DNA from: Clostridia bacterium
GTDB taxonomy: Bacteria > Bacillota > Clostridia > Oscillospirales > Acutalibacteraceae
NCBI GenBank assembly: GCA_017434855.1
Contig: JAFRUA010000058.1
Location: 1-36,633, forward strand
Length of the DNA: 36,633 nucleotides
Direction: 5' to 3'
The notes under the pieces are model-generated. The model saw nothing but the letters and a program-made list of their open reading frames with translations. It did no database searches and had not been told where the DNA came from. Position 1 is the stretch's first letter, and each line of letters opens with the position of its first letter. Below are positions 1-7,945 of the stretch, in pieces. A program made the position numbers and the translations under genes.

Positions 1-39
1 TTCCATTTTCATTTGCTTCCCTTTGTTTTCTCGAATCAT
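1..39 (-). CDS. 5' end of an unidentified leftward gene (truncated by window edge)
   Basis: Only the first 13 codons are in view, reading MIRENKGKQMKME from an ATG at 39. The start is supported by an AAGGGTGATG ribosome site about 5-7 nt upstream and by a TATAAT box at 62-67 with a TG extension, which puts the transcript start about 16 nt before the ATG. A second in-frame ATG at 12 also follows a purine-rich AAAGGGA and cannot be excluded. Too short to assign a function. Whether this is a gene depends on the frame staying open beyond the left edge. Confidence 0.45.
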   Translation of the reverse strand, partial: MIRENKGKQMKME

Positions 40-61
40 TTCATCACCCTTTTCTTGCCTC

Positions 62-67
62 TATTAT
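62..67 (-). promoter_or_regulatory. Extended -10 promoter for the left-edge gene
   Basis: Reading leftward, TGG precedes TATAAT, giving a TG-n extended -10 element. No good -35 box is seen at 17 nt. It lies just downstream of the sdaA terminator. Confidence 0.5.
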
Positions 68-92
68 ACCACTTCTTCCTTCCTTTTTCCAC

Positions 93-129
93 AAAAAAAC
101 AAAGTCCACTGGTTTATTGTGGACTTTGT
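93..129 (-). terminator. Intrinsic terminator of the sdaA unit
   Basis: An 11-bp perfect stem (ACAAAGTCCAC at 99-109 paired with 119-129) with a 9-nt loop, followed in the leftward direction by a run of seven T. It begins about 55 nt past the sdaA stop codon. Confidence 0.9.
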
Positions 130-183
130 CAGCAGTCTGACCGGGTTCCTGACGGGTACCCGGTTTTTGTTATGGCATGCGCC

Positions 184-1383
184 TTATTTCACAAACTGCG
201 CGAGGCCGCCCTGCGATGTTTCGCGGTATCGGAACGAGAGGTCCTTCCCCGTGCGATACATCGTTTCGACCACCGTGTCAAACGAAACGCGCCGCGTGTT
301 TGACAGAAAGTTGGCCAGCGACAGCGCGTTGATGGCGCGCATGGCGGCCACGGCGTTGCGCTCGATGCAGGGGATCTGCACCAGCCCGCACACCGGGTCA
401 CAGGTCAGGCCCAGCATGTGCTCCATCGCAACCTCGGCGGCGTATTCGATCTGCCCAAGCCCCATGCCGAACAGCTCACACAGCGCGGCCGCCGCCATGG
501 AGCAGGCGGTGCCGATCTCTGCCTGACAGCCGCATTCCGCGCCGCTGATGGAGGCGTTGGTTTTGACCAGGTTGCCGATCAGGCCGCCGGCGGCAAGTGC
601 GCGAACAATGTCCTTGTCAGAAAAGCCGCGCTTGTCCTGCATATATTTGAGCACGCTCGGCACCACGGCGCAGGCGCCGCAGGTGGGCGCCGTGACGATG
701 CGGCCGCCGCCCGCGTTTTGTTCGCTTGCGGCAAAGGCATAGGCGCAGACCAGGCGGTTCTCTTTGGTGATCTCGCTTTCGTCGATGTGGCTTTGATTGA
801 ACAGAAGCTGCGCCTTGCGCTCCACGTTCAGCCCGCCGTCGAGCACGCCCGTTGTGGTCAGGCCGTCAAGAATGGACTGCTTCATCGCTTTCCAGATCTC
901 GTGAAGATATGCGGGAAAGTCATCGTCTTCCGTTTCAAAGACATAGTCGCTCAGGCGGATGTTGCGTGCCGCGCAGAGGGCGGCGATCTCTTTGAAGGAA
1001 TTCAGCGCATAGACCTGCGGGTTGTCAAACTGCGGTTCGCCGACGACCTCGATCTCTCCGCCGCCGATGCTGAGCATGCGCGCCGTGCCGATCTGCACCC
1101 CGCCGCGGTATGCAAAAAAGTCCATCGCGTTTTCATGCTCAAGCGGCGCGTCGGGCGTTCCGGCAAAGACGACGTCTGCCCTGATCGGTGACAGCGCATC
1201 CAGAATGGCAACGTCGGTCTTGTGCCCCTTGCCGGTGTCAGACAGCGAGCCGTACAGCAAAACGCGAAAGGCGTCGGCGTCGGGATGCTTTGCTTTGAAC
1301 AGCCGCGCGGCCTTGTCCGGCCCCATGGTGTGGGAACTGGACGGCCCGCGCCCGATTTTATAAAGATATTTCAGTGATTCCAT
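184..1383 (-). CDS. sdaA: L-serine dehydratase (L-serine ammonia-lyase), iron-sulfur dependent
   Basis: 399 aa, single-chain form that deaminates L-serine to pyruvate and ammonia in the cytoplasm. The N-terminus has the family signature GRGPSSSHTMGP (about residues 12-23). The C-terminal half has the cysteine motifs expected to hold the 4Fe-4S cluster: PTCGACAVVPS, a CGCQAEIGTAC stretch and CDPVCGLVQIPC. Many Firmicutes split this enzyme into two subunits; here both domains are in one chain that is shorter than the roughly 450-aa E. coli enzyme. The ATG at 1383 lies 9 nt after the stop of the small Cys-rich gene, which suggests translational coupling in one leftward transcript with the Na/Pi transporter. 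A strong terminator follows. Confidence 0.93.
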   Translation of the reverse strand: MESLKYLYKIGRGPSSSHTMGPDKAARLFKAKHPDADAFRVLLYGSLSDTGKGHKTDVAILDALSPIRADVVFAGTPDAPLEHENAMDFFAYRGGVQIGTARMLSIGGGEIEVVGEPQFDNPQVYALNSFKEIAALCAARNIRLSDYVFETEDDDFPAYLHEIWKAMKQSILDGLTTTGVLDGGLNVERKAQLLFNQSHIDESEITKENRLVCAYAFAASEQNAGGGRIVTAPTCGACAVVPSVLKYMQDKRGFSDKDIVRALAAGGLIGNLVKTNASISGAECGCQAEIGTACSMAAAALCELFGMGLGQIEYAAEVAMEHMLGLTCDPVCGLVQIPCIERNAVAAMRAINALSLANFLSNTRRVSFDTVVETMYRTGKDLSFRYRETSQGGLAQFVK

Positions 1384-1392
1384 ATCGATCCC

Positions 1393-1569
1393 TCAATTCT
1401 GCTTTTCCACCAGCTTGTATTCATCATAGAGCTTGAAATAGCCGCAGTCCTGATTTGTGCCGCGCAGATACCGCTCCATCTCATCCTCATCGAGTGAAAC
1501 GTCACAGTAATAGACTTCCTCTTCATCGTCATAACAATAATGCTCACAGAATTCACAGCCGCCCGCCAT
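1393..1569 (-). CDS. Small acidic Cys-rich protein (DUF6472-like)
   Basis: 58 codons, beginning MAGGCEFCEHYCYDDEEE and ending DEYKLVEKQN. The start is fixed by a GAGGTGA ribosome site 4 nt before the ATG. It carries CxxCxxxC at the N-terminus (Cys5, 8, 12) plus Cys22 and Cys42, a very acidic middle and a conserved-looking YDEYKLV end. It resembles a widespread family of small clostridial proteins I recall as DUF6472; the family name is from memory. The cysteines suggest metal binding or redox, but no function is known to me. It lies 27 nt after the Na/Pi transporter and 9 nt before sdaA, so it is co-transcribed with both. Confidence 0.8.
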   Translation of the reverse strand: MAGGCEFCEHYCYDDEEEVYYCDVSLDEDEMERYLRGTNQDCGYFKLYDEYKLVEKQN

Positions 1570-1596
1570 GGGCTCACCTCGTTTCTTAATGATGCT

Positions 1597-3339
1597 TTAA
1601 ACGGCGAATTGTTTGCGATACGCCGCAACGCGGTCCTCAAAGGGCGCGCCCGTTGCCTTGACTGTGCGGACGTAATCGTGCAGTTCCATGCTGCCTTCGT
1701 GAATCTCGATGCGGCCGGCCGCAATGTCAGAGCACAGGTCCGACACACGTTCCAGCACCGTCAGCGCGTCAGAGAACAGCACTTCCAGCTCCGCGTCGGC
1801 GGGGGCTGTTTTCCAGCGCTTTTCCTGCCGCTGCCGCAGCGTTTCGGTCAGTTCGTCCACCACCTGCTCCAGCGGCTCCACGTCGTGCGCCGCCGCAAGG
1901 TCGTTGTCGGCAAAGGCGGCCAGTGTCAGGCGCAGCGCTTCGTTGACGGCGTCCATCAGGGTGGACAGCTCTTTTGATGTTTCCGGCGCAAAGCCCGCGC
2001 TTTGTTTGGAAAGGCGCTCGCCATAGACCGCAAGGTGCACCGCGTGGTCAGAGATGCGCTCAAAAGCGGCGGTGGCGTGCAGCAGCTCGGTCAGCGCGCG
2101 GCTGTCCTGCTCTGAAAGCGCCTGTGTGATCAGTTGGACCAGATAGTTGTCTACGGCGTCTTCACAGCGGTCGATCTCTTTTTCAGTGGCCTTGATCTCT
2201 TTGGCCCGGCGCTCGTCAAATGTTGTCAAAAGCGTGCCGGCGTCTGTAAAGGCGCCCACCGTATCGCGCGCCATGTCCGCAACGGTGCGCTTTGCCTGCA
2301 AAATGGCAAGGCCGGGGTTGACAAACAGACGCTCGTCCAGCGGGAATTCCTTTTGCTTCGGGGTTTCGTCCGGCTTGACAAACAGCATGGTGCTGCGCTC
2401 CAGCAAAGAGGACAGCGGCAAAAACACGATGGCAGACAGCAGGTTGACCGCCGTGTGCAGGATCGCGACGCGCACCGGTGTGGCCTGGATCGCCGAAAGC
2501 GGCACGGCAAAGCGGTCAATCAAAAAGAACAGCACCAGATTCAGCGCGATCGAGCAGAGGTTGAAATTCAACCGGATGATCGCGGCGCGCTTTGCGTTCT
2601 TTTCTGCGCCGATGGCTGCCGCCAGCGTCGGAACACAGGCGCCGAGATTCTGGCCGAGGATGATCGGAAACGCCGCGCCGATCCGGACCTGGCCGGTCAT
2701 ACAGAACGCCTGCAGAATGCCGATGGAGACCGAAGAGGACTGCAGCACCGCCGTCAGCGCCGCACCGATCAGAATGCCGAGCAGAGGATTGCTGAATGCG
2801 AGGAACAGCTCACGCACCACATCCAGCTCGCCAAGCCCCTCCACGGCGGCTGCAGCGGTTTCCATGCCAAACATCAGGATCGCGAAGCTGAGCAGGATCA
2901 TGCCGAAATCTTTTTTGCGGCTGCTTTTCAGGAACGCAAAGCAAATGACGCCGATGAAGGCCAGCACCGGCACAAAGGCGGACGGCTGCAGCAGCCGCAC
3001 CCACACGGCTTCGCCGCCCAGCGCGTTCAGGCTCAAAATCCATGCGGTGATCGTTGTGCCGAGATTTGCGCCGATCGTGATGGGAACGGACTGCGACAGC
3101 GTCAGAATGCCGGCGTTGACCAGGCCGATGACCATGACGGTGGTGGCCGATGAGGACTGCATCAGCGCCGTGACCACCGTACCGAGCAAAAAGCCGCTGA
3201 GCTTGTTGGACGTGAAGCGCGACAGCAGGCCGGCCATGGAGCCGCCTGCCTTTTTTTCAAGCGCCTGGCTGAGCAGCTTCATGCCGAACAGAAACAGCGA
3301 AATGCCGCCGAGAAATGTGAATGCGTCAAAAAGATCCAT
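1597..3339 (-). CDS. Na+/phosphate cotransporter (Na/Pi-II family) with C-terminal PhoU-like domain
   Basis: 580 aa. The N-terminal 310 residues or so are hydrophobic and hold the duplicated family signature, seen as TALMQSSSATTV (about residues 58-69) and TAVLQSSSVSIG (about 195-206). The C-terminal part (about 340-575) is soluble, helical and charged, like the PhoU-type domain that follows this transporter in many bacteria. Expected role: sodium-coupled phosphate uptake or export at the membrane, with the PhoU part regulating it. The ATG at 3339 has AAAGGAG 7 nt upstream. First gene of a leftward unit with the Cys-rich protein and sdaA; the phosphate-serine link is not obvious. Confidence 0.9.
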   Translation of the reverse strand: MDLFDAFTFLGGISLFLFGMKLLSQALEKKAGGSMAGLLSRFTSNKLSGFLLGTVVTALMQSSSATTVMVIGLVNAGILTLSQSVPITIGANLGTTITAWILSLNALGGEAVWVRLLQPSAFVPVLAFIGVICFAFLKSSRKKDFGMILLSFAILMFGMETAAAAVEGLGELDVVRELFLAFSNPLLGILIGAALTAVLQSSSVSIGILQAFCMTGQVRIGAAFPIILGQNLGACVPTLAAAIGAEKNAKRAAIIRLNFNLCSIALNLVLFFLIDRFAVPLSAIQATPVRVAILHTAVNLLSAIVFLPLSSLLERSTMLFVKPDETPKQKEFPLDERLFVNPGLAILQAKRTVADMARDTVGAFTDAGTLLTTFDERRAKEIKATEKEIDRCEDAVDNYLVQLITQALSEQDSRALTELLHATAAFERISDHAVHLAVYGERLSKQSAGFAPETSKELSTLMDAVNEALRLTLAAFADNDLAAAHDVEPLEQVVDELTETLRQRQEKRWKTAPADAELEVLFSDALTVLERVSDLCSDIAAGRIEIHEGSMELHDYVRTVKATGAPFEDRVAAYRKQFAV

Positions 3340-3377
3340 AGATATCTCCTTTGCGAACGGGGTGCAAAATCATTATG

Positions 3378-3393
3378 GGCCGATTTTTCGGCC
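3378..3393. promoter_or_regulatory. Perfect palindrome upstream of the Na/Pi transporter
   Basis: GGCCGA, four T, TCGGCC: a 6-bp perfect dyad next to a CATAAT -10-like sequence (3371-3376, leftward). It could be an operator or a weak hairpin in the leader. No matching -35 box is evident, so the promoter is only tentative. Confidence 0.3.
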
Positions 3394-3400
3394 GGTACCG

Positions 3401-3431
3401 AAAAAACCGCACCGAAGCGATGTCGATGCGG
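3401..3431 (-). terminator. Intrinsic terminator after capA-like gene
   Basis: Leftward reading gives a 9-bp stem (3407-3415 with 3423-3431, one G-T pair), a 7-nt loop and six T. It separates the CapA-like gene from the Na/Pi unit. Confidence 0.88.
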
Positions 3432-3491
3432 CTGGCATGCGCTGAGTCACCGCTGATTTGTTCAGCGCGTGAAGATGATCCGATTGCTTTG

Positions 3492-4781
3492 TCAGGCGGC
3501 TTTGTCGCCTTCGCTCCCCATGATTTTATGTACGAATTCAAGCGCGTTCTTGATTTTTTGATAGGAATTTGAGCCGACATATTTTGAGGTCCCGGCCTCA
3601 TATTCCCGGATGGCCTTGTGCATGTCCACCAGCATGCGCTGCTGCCCGGCGGGCAGGTCGTCGCGGTGCAGCATGAAATAGGGGGTATAGCTGACGCCGC
3701 TGATCTTTGTTTTGCCGGTCGCCGGGTTTTTGGTCAGCTCCAGGTCCAGCAGAATCGTGGACTGCGTGGCCGGTTCATACTGCGTTTGATTGGAAATGAA
3801 GTTGCCGCAGGAATAGATGACAAAGGTCTCTTTTTCGTTGCCCAGCGTGTCGGTCGCGGTGATCGTTTCATAGGGCTGCAAAACGTGCGGGTGCCCGCCC
3901 AGAATGATATCGGCGCCCTGCTCTGCCAAATGCTTTGCAATGCTCTTTTGATAGTCGTTCGGCGTGGTCTGATACTCGATGCCCCAATGGATGATGACGG
4001 CGATGAGGTCCGTATCCATGGCACGGGCGGCTGCCATGTCTGCGTCCACAAGGTCATAGTTGAAATCGCTGACCGTGGTGGTGTAGTCCTTGTTGAATAC
4101 GTTTGCCGCATATTCTTTCCCTTCGGGAAGGCTGAAGCCGTTGAGCCCGTAGGTATAGCACAAAAACGCGGTGGAAATGCCGCCGACGTCTGCAACATAG
4201 ATGCCGTTTGTTGCGTCGCGGTCGGCTTTGCTGCGATAAGTGCCGACGTGGGCGATGCCGTTTTCATCCAGAACGTCGAGCGTGCGGGTGATGCCATCCA
4301 TACCCTGGTCGCGGGTGTGGTTGTTGGCGGTGGAGACCAGGTCAAAGCCGGCGTTTTTCACCGCGGTGGCCAGGGCGTCCGGCGTGTTGAAGGTGGGATA
4401 GCCGCTGTAGTTCGGCCCGCCGCCGAAGACGGTTTCCAGGTTGCCCACGGCATAGTCCGCTGCGCGCAGCTGCACGGCGGGTTCAACGATCATATGGTTG
4501 AAGTCATAGCTCTGGGTCGACGCGACATAAGCGTCTTTATTCTGCGGAACGTGGCTCATGATGTCGCCCGCGACCACCAGGTGCGCCACGACCGGGTCCT
4601 GCGCCTCGGCCGCACCGGTGCTTTCGGTGGTGCTTTCGCCTTCACTTTGCGAGACCGCAGACGTGCCGGGGGCGGCCGGCTGGGCGCCTTCATTCATCTC
4701 GCCTTTGTTTTTGCTCTTGCAGCCGCTCAGCAGCAAAAGGAAAACCAGAAACAGGACCGACAGCTTTTTGATGCGCGTCAT
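3492..4781 (-). CDS. CapA-family lipoprotein (poly-gamma-glutamate capsule-type metallophosphatase fold)
   Basis: 429 aa. The signal peptide ends in a lipobox LLSGC with Cys21, so the protein is anchored outside the membrane. A Ser/Thr/Glu-rich linker runs to about residue 65. The CapA domain then begins with VVAGDIMSH, followed by GNLETVFGG, STANNHTRDQGMDG and GGHPHVLQPYE, the metal-binding motifs of this calcineurin-like phosphoesterase relative. CapA/PgsA proteins take part in poly-gamma-glutamate synthesis, but no pgsB/C genes are nearby, so the substrate is unknown. It has its own promoter (-10 at 4831-4836) and a strong terminator. Confidence 0.88.
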   Translation of the reverse strand: MTRIKKLSVLFLVFLLLLSGCKSKNKGEMNEGAQPAAPGTSAVSQSEGESTTESTGAAEAQDPVVAHLVVAGDIMSHVPQNKDAYVASTQSYDFNHMIVEPAVQLRAADYAVGNLETVFGGGPNYSGYPTFNTPDALATAVKNAGFDLVSTANNHTRDQGMDGITRTLDVLDENGIAHVGTYRSKADRDATNGIYVADVGGISTAFLCYTYGLNGFSLPEGKEYAANVFNKDYTTTVSDFNYDLVDADMAAARAMDTDLIAVIIHWGIEYQTTPNDYQKSIAKHLAEQGADIILGGHPHVLQPYETITATDTLGNEKETFVIYSCGNFISNQTQYEPATQSTILLDLELTKNPATGKTKISGVSYTPYFMLHRDDLPAGQQRMLVDMHKAIREYEAGTSKYVGSNSYQKIKNALEFVHKIMGSEGDKAA

Positions 4782-4806
4782 AATGATCTCTCCAAAAAAG
4801 AAAAAT

Positions 4807-4827
4807 TGCGCCGATCAGATCGACGCA
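4807..4827 (-). terminator. ispE terminator overlapping the capA transcript start
   Basis: A 9-bp stem with a 3-nt loop (two G-T-type or weaker pairs at most), followed leftward by ATTTTTCTTTTTT. The predicted start of the capA-type transcript (about 4824) falls inside the 5' arm. Confidence 0.75.
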
Positions 4828-4830
4828 GTC

Positions 4831-4859
4831 ATTATACACGGTTTTTTGACAAAAATCAA
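4831..4859 (-). promoter_or_regulatory. Sigma-A promoter of the CapA-like gene
   Basis: TTGATT (4854-4859), 17-nt spacer, TATAAT (4831-4836), reading leftward. It lies between the ispE stop and the ispE terminator. Confidence 0.8.
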
Positions 4860-4886
4860 GTGAATTCTTTCATGTGCGGCCGGCAA

Positions 4887-5759
4887 TCAGTCGGCTGTTT
4901 TGACTCCAACCGGCATGCATTCGCACAAAAAGACGTCGGAAAACCTCTTTCGCAATGTGCTTGCAGCCGCTTCTGCCTGCGCTTCGGTTTCAAATATGCC
5001 AAAGACCGACGGCCCGCTCCCGCTCATGCAGGCGCAGGCGGCCCCGTGCTCACGCATCAGCGCCTTGATGACAACACGCTCCGGCACGTCGATGAACTGT
5101 TCAAAGACGTTGCCCACGCGGCGGAATATGCCGGGCAGGTCGTTTTGCATCACAGCGTGCAGCATGCCCTGGCGGTCCGGGTGGCGCACGCGGCCGGCCG
5201 TGTCAAACGCGTGATAGGCTTCGGCGGTCGAAACCGCGCAGTCTGGCTTGACGATGACCACCGGACCAAAGGCGCGCGCCGGCAGAGCAGAAAGCACGGT
5301 GCCGTCGTACTGCGCAAGCATCAGCCCCCCGGTCAGGCAGAAGGGAACGTCGGCGCCAAGGGCCCCGCCGAGTTCACACAGCGCCCGTTCGGCGAGCGGA
5401 CGGTCAAACATCCGGTTCAGCCCGAAAAGGACCGCCGCCGCGTCTGCGCTGCCGCCGGCCAGCCCGGCCGCATGGGGAATGTGCTTTTCAATGGAAATGC
5501 GCAGCCCGTCAAAGGGGAGGGCGGTTGTTTCAAAAAACGCCCGCGCCGCCCGGTACGCGATGTTGCCGTCGCCGCAGGGGATCTCCGGGTTGGTGCAGTC
5601 CACGGTGAGGACGCCGCTGCCGTCCGTTTCCAGATGCACGGTGTCGGCCAGCGAGACGGACTGCATCAGCATGCAGACCTCGTGATAATCCTTCGGCAGC
5701 TTGCCGAGAATGTCGAGCATAAGATTGAGCTTCGCGAACGCCTGTACGGTGCAGTTCAT
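4887..5759 (-). CDS. ispE: 4-diphosphocytidyl-2-C-methyl-D-erythritol kinase
   Basis: 290 aa from the ATG at 5759. It phosphorylates CDP-ME at the 2-hydroxyl in the MEP route to isoprenoids. Family features: N-terminal AKLNLMLDILGK, the GHMP-kinase ATP loop PHAAGLAGGSADAAAVL (residues 95-111) and the C-terminal MSGSGPSVFGIF glycine motif. An upstream in-frame GTG at 5777 would add six residues, but it has no ribosome site, whereas the ATG follows AAAGGCGGGG at suitable spacing. Transcribed alone from a strong promoter divergent from the GPH symporter. Confidence 0.93.
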   Translation of the reverse strand: MNCTVQAFAKLNLMLDILGKLPKDYHEVCMLMQSVSLADTVHLETDGSGVLTVDCTNPEIPCGDGNIAYRAARAFFETTALPFDGLRISIEKHIPHAAGLAGGSADAAAVLFGLNRMFDRPLAERALCELGGALGADVPFCLTGGLMLAQYDGTVLSALPARAFGPVVIVKPDCAVSTAEAYHAFDTAGRVRHPDRQGMLHAVMQNDLPGIFRRVGNVFEQFIDVPERVVIKALMREHGAACACMSGSGPSVFGIFETEAQAEAAASTLRKRFSDVFLCECMPVGVKTAD

Positions 5760-5791
5760 ACGATCCCCGCCTTTCACTTGGAGCTGACATT

Positions 5792-5820
5792 ATTTTAGCA
5801 TGCAAAAACGTGAAAGTCAA
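5792..5820 (-). promoter_or_regulatory. Sigma-A promoter of ispE
   Basis: TTGACT (5815-5820), 17-nt spacer, TAAAAT (5792-5797) with a TG-n extension, reading leftward. Confidence 0.82.
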
Positions 5821-5905
5821 TCAAATTCCGGCACGCCGGCGCCCTTTGGTGAAATCGCCGAAAAACGGGCGTTTTTTTCTACAATGCGAAATCCGGCGGT
5901 TTGCA

Positions 5906-5934
5906 TTGACTGTTGCCGAAGTTTTGTTTATAAT
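5906..5934 (+). promoter_or_regulatory. Sigma-A promoter of the GPH symporter
   Basis: TTGACT (5906-5911), 17-nt spacer, TATAAT (5929-5934). Confidence 0.85.
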
Positions 5935-5983
5935 AGATGCGTACCCGTATGTACAAATCACAGTAAAGAAAAGGGGACTTTCT

Positions 5984-7867
5984 ATGAGCAAGAAACCCGT
6001 GAGCGCAACCACGCTCAACACCTATACGAAAAAAGAACTGGTCGGGTATCTGACGGGCCTTGCCGGTCAGAACATCATCTATAACATTATCGGGACCGGG
6101 CTTGCGTTCTACTTCCAGAGCGTCATCTTCATCCCCGCGATGGCTTATTCGCTGATCTTTGCGCTCGCGCGCGTCTGGGACGCGATCAACGACCCGATGA
6201 TGGGAACCATCGTCGACAAGACCCGCACCAAATGGGGAAAATGCAAACCCTATCTGCTCTTCGTCCCCGTCGTGATCCTCGTCACGACGATCCTGCCGTT
6301 CCTGAACGGTATGTATGCGGAACCGAATGAACTGCACGAAGTGACGCTTCAGGATGCGAAGGCCTATGTCGCCTATTCCGAAAGCGACCTTGTCAAGGAG
6401 CTTGAATACGACGGCACGAAGTATCTGTTTGTTCCCGCCGACGGAACATGGGAGCTGCAGAAGGATGCCGACGGCAAGACGCTGATGGACGAAGAAGGCA
6501 ACATCGTCAAGACAAAGGTCATGATCTATACCGCCGACGATAAAGCGCCCGTCACCGACACCGCGCTTGCCGAAACGATCCTGCAGGAGTTCCAGAGCGA
6601 GCTCGGCTTTGTCAAAAAGACCGGCGTCAAGGCGGTCCTGATCGTCGGCTGGGCCGCGTTCTCCTACGTCCTCTGGGGTATGACCTACACGATCGGCGAC
6701 ATCCCGCTGTGGGGTGTGACCTCCCTGATGACCGAGGATCAGAACGACCGCGCAAAGGTGCTCACATTGGCCCGTGCCGTCGCGAACGTCGGTATGATCG
6801 GTACGCTCTTCACCATGATTGCGCCCGCCTTCCAGGGCATCTACAAGGGCAGGGGAATGGACGAAGCGCATTCTCTGCGGATGGCGTATATCACGCTGGC
6901 CGTGGTCATGACGGTCTTTGCGTCCATCCTGTTCCAGTTCGCCGGCCTTTCCGTCAAGGAGCGCGTCGCGCCGCAGAACAAGAAGACATATACGATCAAA
7001 GAGAACTTCCAGATCATGTTCGGCAACAAGCCGTTCCGTCAGATTCTCATCTCCGGTATTTTGAGAAGCCCGATCCAGCTGCTCGCGATCGTCGCCATGA
7101 CGCTGGTTATGTACTACTTCTTCAACAATGACATCGGGAAAACGCTCTTCACCGATGCCGGCCTGAACGTCAACCTTGTTTTGAAGATCGTTATTCTCGT
7201 GGTCGGTCTGTTCGGCGGTATGATCTTCTTCCCGCTCTTTGTTCCGAAGCTGATCGCGAAGCATGAAAAGAAAAACCTTTACAACTTCTTTACGCTTGGC
7301 GGCGCGGTGCCCTTCGCCCTGATTTTTGTCTTCTTCCTGATCTCGAAGGGCAACGTCCTGACGTGGGGCGGTATGTGTGTGATGTCCGTCCTCTTCTTCA
7401 TGGCGGGCGCGTCCATGGGTTCGCTGAACGTGCTGCAGTCGGTCATGATCGCGGACTGCGTGGACTATGAGGAATACACCAACGGCATCCGTCCGGACGG
7501 CGTGTTCTTCTCCGGCCAGAGCTTCATCACCAAGCTGTCTGCCGGTATTGCATCCCTGATCTCCGGCGGCGTCTATGCGCTCGTCAAATTCTCCGGCAAG
7601 AACGTTGCGCTTTTGAACAACGCGCTTGTGAACGGCGAGGACTTCAAGACCTACAACGGCGGAAAATACGCCGCGGCGATGTTCTTCCTGATCTCCATTC
7701 CGCCCGCAATCGGCATGGTGCTCGCCGCCATCCCGACGTGGAAGTATGCCCTGCCCGACGACGAGCACACCCGCATCCTTGACGAGCTGAACGCGAAGCG
7801 CAACAGCGCAGAGAATGATGCAACGGTGCTGCAAAATGCCGACGGTGCGACAGAAAGCGTCGACTGA
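5984..7867 (+). CDS. GPH/MFS-type sugar:cation symporter with a large loop insertion
   Basis: 627 aa from the ATG at 5984, which has AAAAGGGGA upstream; the frame is open further upstream, but the promoter at 5906-5934 excludes earlier starts. N-terminal signature: FALARVWDAINDPMMGTIVD and TKWGKCKPYLL, typical of the glycoside-pentoside-hexuronide family (MelB-like). About twelve membrane spans are expected. Unlike the usual 450-500 aa members, about 100 hydrophilic residues (about 110-213) lie between the third and fourth spans, on the predicted outer face. The following MTYTIGDIPLWGVTSLMTED restores the family pattern. The substrate is probably a sugar or glycoside but cannot be read from sequence. 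Single-gene unit with a terminator shared with the convergent gene. Confidence 0.87.
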   Translation: MSKKPVSATTLNTYTKKELVGYLTGLAGQNIIYNIIGTGLAFYFQSVIFIPAMAYSLIFALARVWDAINDPMMGTIVDKTRTKWGKCKPYLLFVPVVILVTTILPFLNGMYAEPNELHEVTLQDAKAYVAYSESDLVKELEYDGTKYLFVPADGTWELQKDADGKTLMDEEGNIVKTKVMIYTADDKAPVTDTALAETILQEFQSELGFVKKTGVKAVLIVGWAAFSYVLWGMTYTIGDIPLWGVTSLMTEDQNDRAKVLTLARAVANVGMIGTLFTMIAPAFQGIYKGRGMDEAHSLRMAYITLAVVMTVFASILFQFAGLSVKERVAPQNKKTYTIKENFQIMFGNKPFRQILISGILRSPIQLLAIVAMTLVMYYFFNNDIGKTLFTDAGLNVNLVLKIVILVVGLFGGMIFFPLFVPKLIAKHEKKNLYNFFTLGGAVPFALIFVFFLISKGNVLTWGGMCVMSVLFFMAGASMGSLNVLQSVMIADCVDYEEYTNGIRPDGVFFSGQSFITKLSAGIASLISGGVYALVKFSGKNVALLNNALVNGEDFKTYNGGKYAAAMFFLISIPPAIGMVLAAIPTWKYALPDDEHTRILDELNAKRNSAENDATVLQNADGATESVD

Positions 7868-7892
7868 GCAAACACTGAACCGCAATAACACC

Positions 7893-7921
7893 AACGCCCC
7901 GCGGATTTCCGCGGGGCGTTT
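7893..7921. terminator. Hairpin between convergent genes
   Basis: A 12-bp perfect GC-rich stem (7893-7904 with 7909-7920) with loop ATTT. The T tail is short, so efficiency is uncertain; it probably serves the symporter and the convergent ceramidase-like gene. Confidence 0.7.
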
Positions 7922-7945
7922 CCCATGCAGTTGGTGGGGGATTGA

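Noticed and set aside
13-526. Short plus-strand frames at the left edge
   Set aside because: They overlap the sdaA terminator and run antisense to sdaA, without ribosome sites.
3618-5798. A 726-codon open frame on the plus strand across the CapA-like and ispE genes
   Set aside because: It spans two recognisable genes and a promoter-terminator region on the other strand, with no family resemblance.
5879-7894. A 671-codon open frame antisense to the GPH symporter
   Set aside because: Composition (runs of Asp, His, Arg, Gln) is that of a shadow of a membrane-protein gene; no ribosome site.
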